Positions 9,889 through 20,334 of a stretch of 64,000 nt of DNA are shown here, piece after piece. Source of the stretch: Solanum dulcamara (lineage: Eukaryota; Streptophyta; Magnoliopsida; Solanales; Solanaceae); contig NC_077242.1 of assembly GCF_947179165.1 (NCBI RefSeq), positions 28,147,097 to 28,211,096 of the forward strand, written 5' to 3'. The notes below the pieces were generated by a model that saw only the letters and a list, made by a program, of their open reading frames with translations, ran no database searches and had not been told where the DNA came from. The position numbers and the translations under genes are program-made. Each line of letters opens with the position of its first letter. The stretch's first letter is position 1.

Positions 9889-12800
9889 TGTTACACCCCG
9901 TACTTTTATACCTTGGAACACGTTCTTAATTCTGTTGAAAGGCTCTTAAGTTTCTTGTAAGGATCGTAAGCCTCTTAAGTTTTTTAAGGTTACTTAAAGT
10001 TTCTTAAAGCTTCTTAAGAAATCTTAAGCTCTTAAGGGCTACCATGTGAGCTGGATAATCTATAACGCTACCAAACAACTCTAAGGAAAGGAGAATGAGA
10101 TACCCCATAGAAGAGAAGATTGGAAATAGAGTTATAAGAATACGAAAGAAGTCGGAGACCAAATAATAATTCGTAGGACTCGATTTATTTATGTAAGCTA
10201 CCAACTTGGAAATCTTACATACTTGAGCTACTTGAGTACATACCAAGCTTACGTAGCAAGGATTACATAGGTTCATAAAGTAAGATGAGATTATGACCCC
10301 ACGAGGGAGAAAAGATAGTGCCACGTAGCATCATGAGAGAGTGCCACATGGCATCATGAGAGAGTGCCATGTGGTAGAAAATGGAGCAAGGGTTGTAGGC
10401 CCCAGATGCCATGTGGCAGCCAAAGGTTGGAGGGGGTGGTGTGTTGGCCCAATGAGGGCTGATACGTGTTACCACTTAGAGGTTGATACGTGTAACCTCC
10501 TAAAGTGGACTATATATAGATATTTTATGATAAACCTTATCAACAAGTTATTATCTTCCAAGTTCAATAGGCTTCTAGAGAAAGAAAGAAGAGAAGAGAA
10601 ATCTAGAACTAGATAGAGAGAGAGGGTTCGGCCAAGGGAAAAAAAGAAGGTAAGACTTCGATTTTGTTCCGTGAATTAATTATCTAGGATGAACCATGAT
10701 GTTATGAAGGTGGTATTAATGAAAATTTATGATTTGGGGAAGCCCAAAACGTTATCAAACAGCCACGAAGCTTTAGGCACGCTAAAGGAACTTCCGAAGT
10801 AAGTTTCAATGAGTTTGACGAGTTTTGGGCAAGGTAAGGGTTTACCTTTCAAATTGGAGTTTATAATGTCCTTATGAGGTATATTACATGCATTAAATAA
10901 GGTTGGAAGTGGAAAAATTGCATAAGGATGCTAGACGCTAGAAATAAACTGAATTAAAGTCTTAGTAGCTAAACCGAAGTCGCACAGTGTGTTGTCGTTG
11001 TGGTGCTGCAGTTGTAGCTAGTTGGGTTGTGTGTTGCAGGGATGTAAAGTGTTTTAAAAGGGTGTGGGTGCTTCTGTTTTCAGCCACACTACCCTCTCTT
11101 TGGTATAATTAATGATTTTGCGAAATATAGATTTAAAAACTCTATTTTGGTATCGTAGTTTGGAGCTAGTTGTTAGGAGCTTGTATTGTGTAATGTTGAA
11201 GTGATTTACTTGTAAATATGCTGTTGGTTGTTGTTGTTGGTATGGTTTTTGATGTTTTGTCTGAGTCAAAATTTTGGGGATGTTGACGTTATAGGGGAAA
11301 TGCTGCCCGATTTTTGGTAGCTTTGGAACTAGTAACAAACTAGTCGAGGGTAATAGATAGGAAATAACTCCTACTAGTACTTGGTTGTAGAGTGGGATAT
11401 TGGAAAGTGAAAGGCTATTAACCTTATTATTACTTTCATGTCAAATAGGTTAAGGAGGTATCAAGACAAGCCGGATTTAATTAATCCTTGAAAAGGTATG
11501 TGAAGGTTTCTCTTGGCATATTTTGGCACAAGTATGTAAAGCTACCCTTCTTCCCTCTTGATATGTCTTTGAAATAAGTACCATATTATTATTCTATGAT
11601 TACTCACCGAGTCCCATCATGGGTCTGGTACATTAGATGATGGTATGGTAAAACAATGAGAAAGTTATGATACTAAGCTCATGAAGGACCGGGTGTGATA
11701 TATGTATATAATGACTCTATAAGGGAAAGTAGAGGATATGTAAAGCTTATCTTCTTTCTTCGTTTGGAATGACCCATAGAAATCCAACGGACGAAGAATG
11801 CACAAAGTCTACAAGAAGATCTTATTCTTAAGTATACTAGGATGGCTAACGTTTTTAATTTCCTAGAACTTATGTCCTTTTGCCTCGATTCATGTGAAAG
11901 TGTCCAACCATCCTAAGTTGGTATAATTTATGTTGTGGTATAAAGCATGACTCTTATTTACTCCTTTACGCTATAACTCTTCCAATAATTGAACTATGGC
12001 TTCTCAAGTTTTTCTATACCTTGTGAAGTAGTAAGTAGGTAAAGTTAATCTTCTTTTTTTTGGCATGAACTTTATGAAACGAATAGACGAAGTATATGTG
12101 ATACCAAGGAAGCCCCCATTCTCAAATCCACTAAGATGGCTAGTTTCTTGACTTCTAAAGATATTTTATTACGCCTTGATACGAGTAGATGATTCCAAAA
12201 GTGCTACTTTGATGCAAACCATAATGACACTCCAAAGGTACTTGTTATGGCTATTGTCTTAATTTTTGAATGATAGTTCATTTTGATTATTTGAACAAGT
12301 CTCCAATGATGGTTTAAATTGCATATGGTTACTTACTACTCTACTCGTGTATACCGTTACTTTTCTATCACCGAGTCCCAGGCTGGGTACAAAATCGTGC
12401 GTAGTTCACTGCATTATCCATCGAGTCCCTCTTTAAAGGGTCGGGTACGTTATATAAAGAAATGGTAATGCAATAATATGATCCACTCACAGAGTCCCTC
12501 ATTAGAGGTCCAGGTATGTATGTATATATGTGATGATGTGTTGTGATAAGGGAATGTTGGCGCCAGACCCTATGGTGGTCCTACATTTATATGATTCTCT
12601 GAGTCCTTGAAATGGCCAGTTATATTGTACGATATGAGCATGCATGTTTATTTTTCAAAAGGTACAGGTACAGTGTTTTCTTAAGTGACATAATTATCCC
12701 CTGACTCTCTATTCCAGCTATGTTCTCAGTTATGCTATGTATGCTTTATATACTCAGTATATATGTCGTACTGACCCTGTTCTTCAGGGGGCTGCATTTA

Positions 12801-13232
12801 TACCCGAAGGTATAGACGCATATTTTGGATACCCACTAGGTTAGGACTCCTACCAGTAGGTTCGGAAGAAGCTCCATTGTATCAGAGCCTAGTTGTTGTA
12901 CTGGTCTCTTGAGTTGTAGACTCATTTTGCTTATTCAGGGGTACGATGGGGGCATTGTCCCACCTTATATTATTATTATACTCTTAGAGGTCTGTAGATA
13001 TGTATGTGGGTTGTATATGGGTTATATAGGTATGTATGTACAGTCGTGCGGATATGGTTTATGTTTTGCAGGACGTTTTCCCCTGTTGTGATTGTCGTGC
13101 CGACAGAGGTGTTATCTAGTATATTTATACACCGTGACTCAAACAGGGGGAAGGTGTACTTATAGCTATCAAGGGTATACATGAGTGTCCAGTTCGGGCA
13201 CCCGTCACGGCCTACGGGGTTGAGTCATGACA
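9889..13232 (+). repeat. Element 1 3' LTR (full length, 3344 bp)
   Basis: Starts TGTTACACCCCGTAC and ends GAGTCATGACA, followed by the CCCAA target duplication. It keeps the block 10611-11679 that the 5' LTR has lost. It contains spaced 'gagtccc...gggtc' stem-forming units at about 11607, 12371, 12419 and 12488, related to the tandem units in element B LTRs. The TATA box is at 10511-10520. Confidence 0.92.
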
Positions 13233-13469
13233 CCCAAGCACCCCGTCAAAGGATTTTTCCCACTCTAATATAGTCTCTTATTTTTCTTCTTGTAAGATTT
13301 TAAAACCTCTTTGTTCTTTGTAATGAACTACGTACAATGCTTATATTATCAGCAATTTATAGTATTGACTCTATTTGTTTAAAAGTACATTTGTTTAATT
13401 ACATATGAAATAATATAATTCTTAATTGTCAATCAAGCAAGGGACAAAAATATAACTTTTTCTATAATA

Positions 13470-13841
13470 ATATTTATTTTTAAAAAATCATGAACAAAGG
13501 GAAATTTGATCGTTAAATTATTGATGTAAAATAAAATTACTGACAAAATTTTGGTCGCTAAAAGCGCTTATAATATCTCATTTTGAAGTTATCTGGCGAC
13601 CAAAATAAAATTTAATGAAGGGAAAATGTGATTGCAAAAAGAGATTTAACGATCGAACTTTTTACCATCACTAAAGATTTCTTAACGATCGGATTAGAAT
13701 TTGGTCGTCTACTTTTAACGTCAAAGCTACTAATGATGGGTGACGACCAATTTTTTCCTAGTCGTAAATGATCAATAATGACTGGATTTGCACTTTTAGC
13801 AACTACATTTCGTTTTGGTAAAGACCCATTTTCTTGTAGGG
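13470..13841 (-). mobile_element. CACTA (En/Spm)-like transposon end, truncated
   Basis: The right edge ends '...ttttcttgtaggg', whose complement CCCTACAAGAAAA differs by one base from the usual CACTACAAGAAAA terminus. Inside are repeated subterminal motifs on both strands: 'ggtcgctaaaa', 'ggcgaccaaa', 'aacgatcg' (three times) and 'gacgaccaa'. No matching left terminus or transposase is visible. A non-autonomous or truncated element is the simplest reading. Confidence 0.55.
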
Positions 13842-14766
13842 AAACTTAGCTAATGCAGCCTTTGCTGGTGCATCATGGATTGATCTTCGTGTTTGCAAAC
13901 TTAGTCCTCGCAATTGCGAGGAATGGTCCAGTAGAACTTTGCATTCGTGAACCTAGTCCTCGCTGTCATGAAAAATCATTAGTATAGCCATCGCAATTGT
14001 GAAACTGGTCCTCGCGTTCGCGATAATCATTTGATTAGCCCTTTTTTCAGCGAGACCCCTCTATTTTTTCTTGTGATTTTGGTAGCTAGGAAGCTTCAAA
14101 TTGGGTGATTTTAAAACTTGGAGCTTCATTTTTGTTGTAGCTACATGGTGGAGTGTTTGGGGAAGTGTGAAGATCATTGGTTTGAGGTAATTCTTCCCCA
14201 AAGGGGTTGCCCTAGCTTAGTTCAAGCTTTAATGGTGAAATTATTTGTTGGGCTGTTTTATATTGGTTTGAGCATTGATTTGTTCTCCATTTTGAGGTAC
14301 AAACTCAATAATGTGTTTAGAACATTTTTACAGAGTCCTTTTCAGGATTTCCATTGCGGGTCCACAATCCTATTTTTGACCCAATTTTGGGTTCGTCTCT
14401 GAAAAATATGATTTTACTGTCAAAACATTCGTATTAAAGATGTGATCAACATTTTTATAGTGTGGAAGCAATTTGAGTTGATTTCAGAGTGAAGCACTAT
14501 TGGGAAGTAGATTTGGAGCGCGCGTGTTCGGCTTCGAGGTAAGCTACAGTCTCTCTTCTTTAATTTTGATTAAGCTTCATGATGTATTGTTTAGTATAAA
14601 TAGCTTGTAGTTTGGATTGCATGTGATGGGTTAGGCTCAATTCCTAGCTTCTTGTTTCTTTGTCCATGTATGAGCGTTAGGCTAGGTGGTTGGTGGAATT
14701 ATTCCTTAGAACTAAGTTTGGGGTTGATCCTTTGTTTTTGTAGCCGTGGTTGGTGGAATTATTCCT
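13842..14766 (+). other. Unclassified LTR-like sequence with palindromic CG-rich motifs
   Basis: Contains motifs such as 'tcctcgcaattgcgagga', 'gtcctcgcgttcgcgat' and 'gtcctcgctgtcatga', a style I associate with solanaceous LTRs, and no coding similarity. It ends in a 26-bp duplication ('ggttggtggaattattccttagaac' class) at about 14688 and 14748, at the truncated edge of element A. Confidence 0.4.
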
Positions 14767-15241
14767 TAGAACTTATACGTATAACCCACACATATGTCTA
14801 CAGACCTCTAAGAACATTAATAGTAACATATGTCGGGACAGGGCACCCACCGTACCTCTGAATAAATAAATATATACATAGGAGGTTTGGTACTATAACT
14901 CGGCTCCGAATTAATGAAGCTTCTCCCAAACTGGCTGAGTGGAATCCTAAGCTGGCAGACTCCCAAAACCTGTGTCTGTACCTGCAGGCATGAAACGCAG
15001 CCCCTTCAAGAAAAGGAGGGTCAGTACGACGTATGTACTGAGTATATAAGCATAACATAACTGAGATAACAACTGAAACAAGGATGCAGGAAATCAAGTA
15101 TAACATTTAGTAGGGTACTGTACCTGTACCTCATAAAATAAATTCCTGTCTACCAGTATCACATACCGTATCTGGCCTGCTCGGGGACTCAGTATTATAA
15201 ATACATCATCTATCACAATAGGCATATGCATATTGTTAGCG

Positions 15242-15499
15242 TTGTGGAACGTACAACCCGATCCATATATATCAAGTTAGTGCCGAGGAACGTTCGGCCT
15301 GATCCATATATTTAAAAGGTTAGTGCCGAGGAACATACGGCCCGATCCCTATACAAAATAGGTTAGTACCGAGGAACGTACAGACCGATCCCTATATATA
15401 ACAGGTTAGTACCGAGGAACGTATGACCCGATCCCTATACATAATAGGTTAGTGCCGAGGAACATCCAGCTTGATTCCTATATAATATAATAATACATA
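15242..15499 (-). repeat. 43-bp tandem array, six units (element A left LTR)
   Basis: The word 'gaggaac' recurs at 15285, 15328, 15371, 15414 and 15457, exactly 43 bp apart; a diverged first unit starts at 15242. Each unit reads roughly gaggaacgtacggcccgatc followed by 'cctatacataataggttagtgcc'. Confidence 0.9.
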
Positions 15500-17592
15500 T
15501 ACTTGCACATAAAACTTTGTAGCATAACAAACATTTCCCGAATATCATCATAAGGTGTGTCAAAGAGTCTCTAGGTATAGGAGCTTACACCTCCAATCAT
15601 TATTCAGCATATAGAAGGCTCAAGGGCCGTAGTTCAACTACTTCATGGTCCTTATCATTTAAAAGTGAGTCCAAGTCATGAGTCACATCCAGAACCTATA
15701 AATGGAATTGTCTCTAACTCATATCATATATCGTTTCACTTATATTAAGCTATTTCAAGAAAAGGAAGAGATAGGCTTTACGTGTATTACTTTTTATCAC
15801 ATAGAAGGCTTATAAGACCATAACTAAACCATCGCGGGAGTTCTAACATCAAGAAGTGACTAAGATTAACGAGTCATGCTCGGGGTTCTAAGAATGGAAC
15901 TACCTCCACATCACACATACCAACCACTAATGGCTAAGACATGCCACAAGAAAAGAAGAGTTAAGCTTTACATATACTACTTTTCGGCATATAGAAGACT
16001 TGAAGAATGGGAGCTTAACTATTTTAAGAGTCTTAACATTCAGAAGTGAGCACGAATTATTAATCATGAATCATGTTCATATGTCATGAATAGAGTTACC
16101 CCAAGCTTCATACACATATCATTTGTCACTTAAATCTAAGACATGCCCAAAAGAAAGAAAAGATAGGCTTTACATACCTCTTACGGATTAATCTTTACCG
16201 CGTTCGCCTCGCCGTCCTCTGAACCTATTTAATATGAAAGAAATATGAATATCAACAACCCTAGACTTTTCAGCATCTTAAGTTATACATGAGTATTCAT
16301 AGAACTCATTCCCTCGCTCGCTTCCTCGACTAGTTCTTTAGTTAGCTAGAAAGTTCACGGAAATCGGGCAGCACCTCCCCTATAACATGACCTATCCGAA
16401 TTTCCAATTACATCCCTAAGTAATACATCCAACCAAAAACAACAACCTGCAGCATATATACAAGCAATTCACTTCAACATTACATAATACAAACTCCAAG
16501 CGACTCGCTCAAAGCTACGATATCAAAATAGGGTTTGTAGTTTCTAGTTTGTAAAAACTTTAACCGTACGAAGCGGAGGGTAGTGTGGCTTCAACCAGCA
16601 GCTTCCCCACCTATTTTAGAACACTTTTAGGCCCTACAACATATCACCATGCAACTGCAGCCACACACCAAAAGCACCACACCTTGCTTCGACTACAATT
16701 TAACTATAGGAACTCCAATTTGGTTTGTTTCGAATGTCAAGCATATTTATGGAGTTTACCTATTTCCATCCACCTACACAACATATAATACACTTCATAA
16801 TAACACCATAAACTCCAAATTGAAATAAAAACCCTTACCTTAACCTAAACTCATCAAACTCGCCAAAATTATCAAAACGTGAATTCTGGATAGCCTACTG
16901 TCTTGTAATGTCGCTTAGTTTCGAAGGGGTAATTGAGCGAAACAGGATTTGTGTCCTCAATGAAATTTATATACATGTGTCTTAGAGTATCATACAATTT
17001 CAAATCACCCCTAAATCTATTTTGTACAAAATGATATGCCCAAAATACCAACAACAGTCTTTGTAGAATTTTTAAAATGAAATCTGGACAGCAACTCCCC
17101 CATGCTTCACCACCCTTTTTCGATAAGAGAAAAACAAAACTGGGTTTTAGAGGCTAAATAAAAGTTATAGCCCTATGAAATAGATTTCCAAAAAATCTTT
17201 AATCACTTGAAATAATAGTAGTATCATTCAAAAATAGGTCTGCTAACAAGAACAAAAACCTCCTCTTTTCCCTAACGATAAATTTTATGTTGTTAAACAC
17301 CATCATATCACCGTAGGATACCTTAAATAATTAATTTATGGATTGAAAACGGAGGCCTTACCTCAAAGCCATGGCTGCTGTAGCTCCTTTCTCTCTTCCT
17401 TAATATTTCTCATCATTTTTCTAAGTGTAAAAAGAATGGAAAATAAAGGCTTAGTCATAAGACTAATTATATATAGCCTTCCCTAGGATGTGACACGTGG
17501 CATCCCCTAGGAGTGACATATGGCAGCCCCCTAGGGTGCCACCTCAGTGATGCAACCAATCATATGCTGCCACATGGCAGTGTGGGTCTACC

Positions 17593-17642
17593 CTAAGTAG
17601 GTGGGTCACCTACTTAGCCCAAGTAGGTATGTCACCTACTTG
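17593..17642. repeat. Tandem hairpins built on AAGTAGGTG/CACCTACTT
   Basis: CTAAGTAGGTG (17593-17603), a 3-base loop, then its exact complement CACCTACTTAG (17607-17617). A second, one-mismatch hairpin follows at 17620-17642. The right LTR of element A (about 23342-23387) and element D (60143-60217) carry the same hairpins. Confidence 0.8.
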
Positions 17643-17980
17643 TCACCTGCTTGCTTCATTTTTGTGGGTTCATAATCTCATCTTAGTTTAAGAGCCTATG
17701 TATTCCTTGCTACGTAAGCTCAACATGTACTCCAATAGCTTAAGTATGTAAAACATCCAAGTTGATAGCTTACGCAAGTAAGTCGAGTCCTAGGACTCAT
17801 TACTTGGCCTCCAACTCATTTCAAATCCGTATAGACCTATTTACAACCTTCACTCTTAAGGGTCGACACTTCCTCCCTTTCTTAGAGTTATTTAATCATG
17901 TTATAGATACTCGCGATCACGGGACAACTTTCAAGAAGCTTAAGAAGATGTTCTGAAGCACAAAGGTACGGGTTATAACA

Positions 17981-20334
17981 TCCTTCCCCCTTTAGAACAT
18001 TCATCCTCGAATGTTAACTAGCCTCATAAGGTCTTATGAGTGCTTCAAGATTTCTCTATATTGGTCATCATCCAAAGGCCTCTTATTAACCCATATAGTC
18101 AATTTAAGAGGGTCGATTACCTGTAGGCATAGAGAACAGGTGATATTTCTTTTCTATTACTTCTTTCCAGTTCTCTTACCACACATCATATTGTACCCTT
18201 TACCCGAACATATGTAGGAGCTTAAAGTGGCTCGGAAGATGCCTTAGCATTGCCATACTAGTGTGTACGTAAACCTATATCGTTTCTTACTTCCTTCATC
18301 TGATGTTAGGGTTCCACTATAGCTTTTGTCCTTAGTACTTGTTGTAGCTTAAAGGTTTTGCTTCAAACCATCTTATACCTTCCCTTAATGTATTCGAATA
18401 TAGCAGTTACATGGCTACTACCGACTTCGTTTATCGAGTAATCACCTAGTTTTACTCTTCGCATACCGCCATTCGTAAGTTGCATTAGTTATTTTGCAAA
18501 GCTACATCCCCTATCTCAAAGGGTCTTATCATCTTTCACGGTGGAGCCACATATACACAATACTTCTTTTTACCAACAATGCCATGCAAGGACAACGTAT
18601 ACATACACCTATATCATCTTATATCATAGCCGCATTGAGCTTCCCAAGGGGTTACCCATCCTAGTACTACTCTCGTCCAAGCACGCTTAACTTCGGAGTT
18701 CTTATGGGATCCAGTTCATTAGTGCTAGTATGATCGCATCCATCCATTGTGGCATCTCATTTGAAGTTTAAGCGTTCCCATTTACACATGATAGCGTCAG
18801 TTGATTTTCTCTTATGCTTATATTTCTCTTGTCCACTTTCCCCCTTTAGGGTGTATCCATGTCATTATCTGTTTATTTCTAACTTTCTAAATGCATAGGA
18901 GTCCTTTCTAACCTATTTAGTATACTGTGTTATTTCCATATCTTTCTTTACATCCCCTAAACTTTGGATTACCCATATAAAAAACCTTAATACCATCATG
19001 AGGTGCTTAGAACCCTCAATTTACAATACCAACTCCAGTCTTGAACATAAGGACTCAAGTAATATCCTTAATATAGCAGTGTATTCATAGCCACATTTCA
19101 TTTATCCCAATCAGTAATTAGCTCGTGCTCATAATTGGTTCAAATTCTCCACTCGGGAGCACTTATACTTTGATGATCTGTGTTTCAAGCTTCTTCATAA
19201 TACTAGCTTTATTCCAGTGGATACCACTTGACTTTTTATTCTAAACATTCCCTATAAATCTGTGTAAGTCTTTCTTATTCATTCACTAATTTCCTTTCTT
19301 TCTTCCACTTAATTTATTCTGCTTTACACATTTCACTGTACCGGCACATACTCACAGTCTAGTTTGTCACACTTGCTTTCGCTTCTCTAACTTACCCTCA
19401 AGTTTCCTCCTATTTCACTATAGAGGAGATTTCTCGTCCTTTCCTTTTTTTGGTACGTATATATCACAATATCAATTTAGTTGGTACCTTAATATATCAT
19501 TCTATCCAGATCTATCAGTCATCTTTAAATCATCTTCTTAGGGTCACATGTCTTTTCCAACTTTGGTTTACCATATCAATATCGACCTCCCAATTTCTAT
19601 TGCCATCAATTCAGCAATTAACTTATTTCTCGAGGTCAGCCATACTTGTAATTTATCTAAATTTCATCATTATTGTGGACATGACCTTTCAAGATATACT
19701 ACAGCCCTATATCTCATTCTCTTTCTATTTCATGGAAAATTTGGGGCAGAGTTTCCTCTGTACTTCTTACTATCTCAAATCTGCACGTAGAAAATACCAA
19801 CAGTGCCTCACAGGGCCAGAACTTATAAATATACATATATACGTATCATATCACATTATATTGCAGCCTCACAGGGTGCCCAATATCAACAATAGTATAA
19901 AATAATGGACTTACCTCACATGTCCAACTCGAACTACTCCTGTTAGTCTTTCTGTCCACTTTTCCTTTCAATTTTCAACTTTATCTACTTTTTTCTTTCA
20001 ATTTCCAACTTTACATGTGAATCATATTTCCATACCTTACTTGGCACAACTCTCTCATGCCTTAGCTTACTTGTGTGTTTCGTAACTTCCCATATCATCA
20101 GTCATTTTCTTCTATTAACGTTGTCTTTTATTTGAAATTAGAGGTTAGTATAAGGAATTCCACTTCCTATGACTCGGCTCTATCACACGACCTTAGATAT
20201 GAAAGAGAGGAAACATCTTAAATATCCTGTAGCCTCCTGTTTATAGATGTGGCGTGCAACACACCAATAATCAAGACTCTACTAGACACGGTCTGTAGAC
20301 ACTCCAAGGATGAACTGGTCTCTTATACGACTAC
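17981..20334 (-). other. Element A non-coding interior
   Basis: Both ends match the interior of element B. The sequence next to the PBS (19920-20334, minus) also matches element D at 62709-63050. No frame resembles gag-pol. The plus strand is pyrimidine-rich, so the transcript would be purine-rich. The middle carries a 5S-rRNA-like insert (18632-18741) that I cannot find in element B. Confidence 0.8.
18632..18741 (-). ncRNA. 5S rRNA-like sequence inside element A
   Basis: The minus strand begins GGATGCGATCATACTAGCAC and follows plant 5S rRNA for about 105-110 of 120 nt; homology fades at the 3' end. The internal Pol III promoter is nearly intact: box A (AGTTAAGCGTGCTTGG, 18677-18692), intermediate element (GAGAGTAGTA, 18665-18674), and box C (GGATGGGTAACC, 18650-18661; one G to A change). 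No T-run terminator follows on the minus strand. It may be a captured 5S gene, a retroposed 5S transcript, or part of a Cassandra-type LTR (which carry 5S sequence). Whether it is transcribed is unknown. Confidence 0.85.

Larger units (their letters stand above)
2432..13237 (+). mobile_element. Element 1: near-complete Ty3/gypsy chromovirus (Tekay/Del-like), defective
   Basis: The element runs 2437-13232 and is flanked by identical 5-bp target duplications, CCCAA, at 2432-2436 and 13233-13237. The LTRs start TGTT and end in GACA. The internal region holds a decayed PBS for initiator tRNA-Met, then gag, protease, RT, RNase H, integrase with a chromodomain-type tail, and a purine-rich tract directly before the 3' LTR. 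Domain order and tail are those of chromoviruses. It cannot be autonomous: the reading frame has many stops, the RT catalytic box is replaced by LTR sequence, and the last catalytic acid of integrase is changed. The two LTRs differ by a 1.07-kb deletion and scattered substitutions, so the insertion is old. Confidence 0.93.
14767..17980 (-). repeat. Element A 3' LTR (left copy, outer end truncated)
   Basis: Aligns with 20563-23718 of the right copy. Relative to that copy it lacks ~225 bp at the outer end and has ~107 bp extra near 15740-15846. It carries a 43-bp tandem array (15242-15499), ~190-bp degenerate repeats (15545-16170), paired AAGTAGGTG hairpins (17593-17642), a CACGTG core (17494-17499) and a minus-strand TATA box (about 17466-17476). 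Confidence 0.88.

Noticed and set aside
19450..19905. 151-residue plus-strand ORF
   Set aside because: Antisense to element A, no recognisable domain, hydrophobic composition from pyrimidine-rich DNA, and disrupted in the homologous part of element B.
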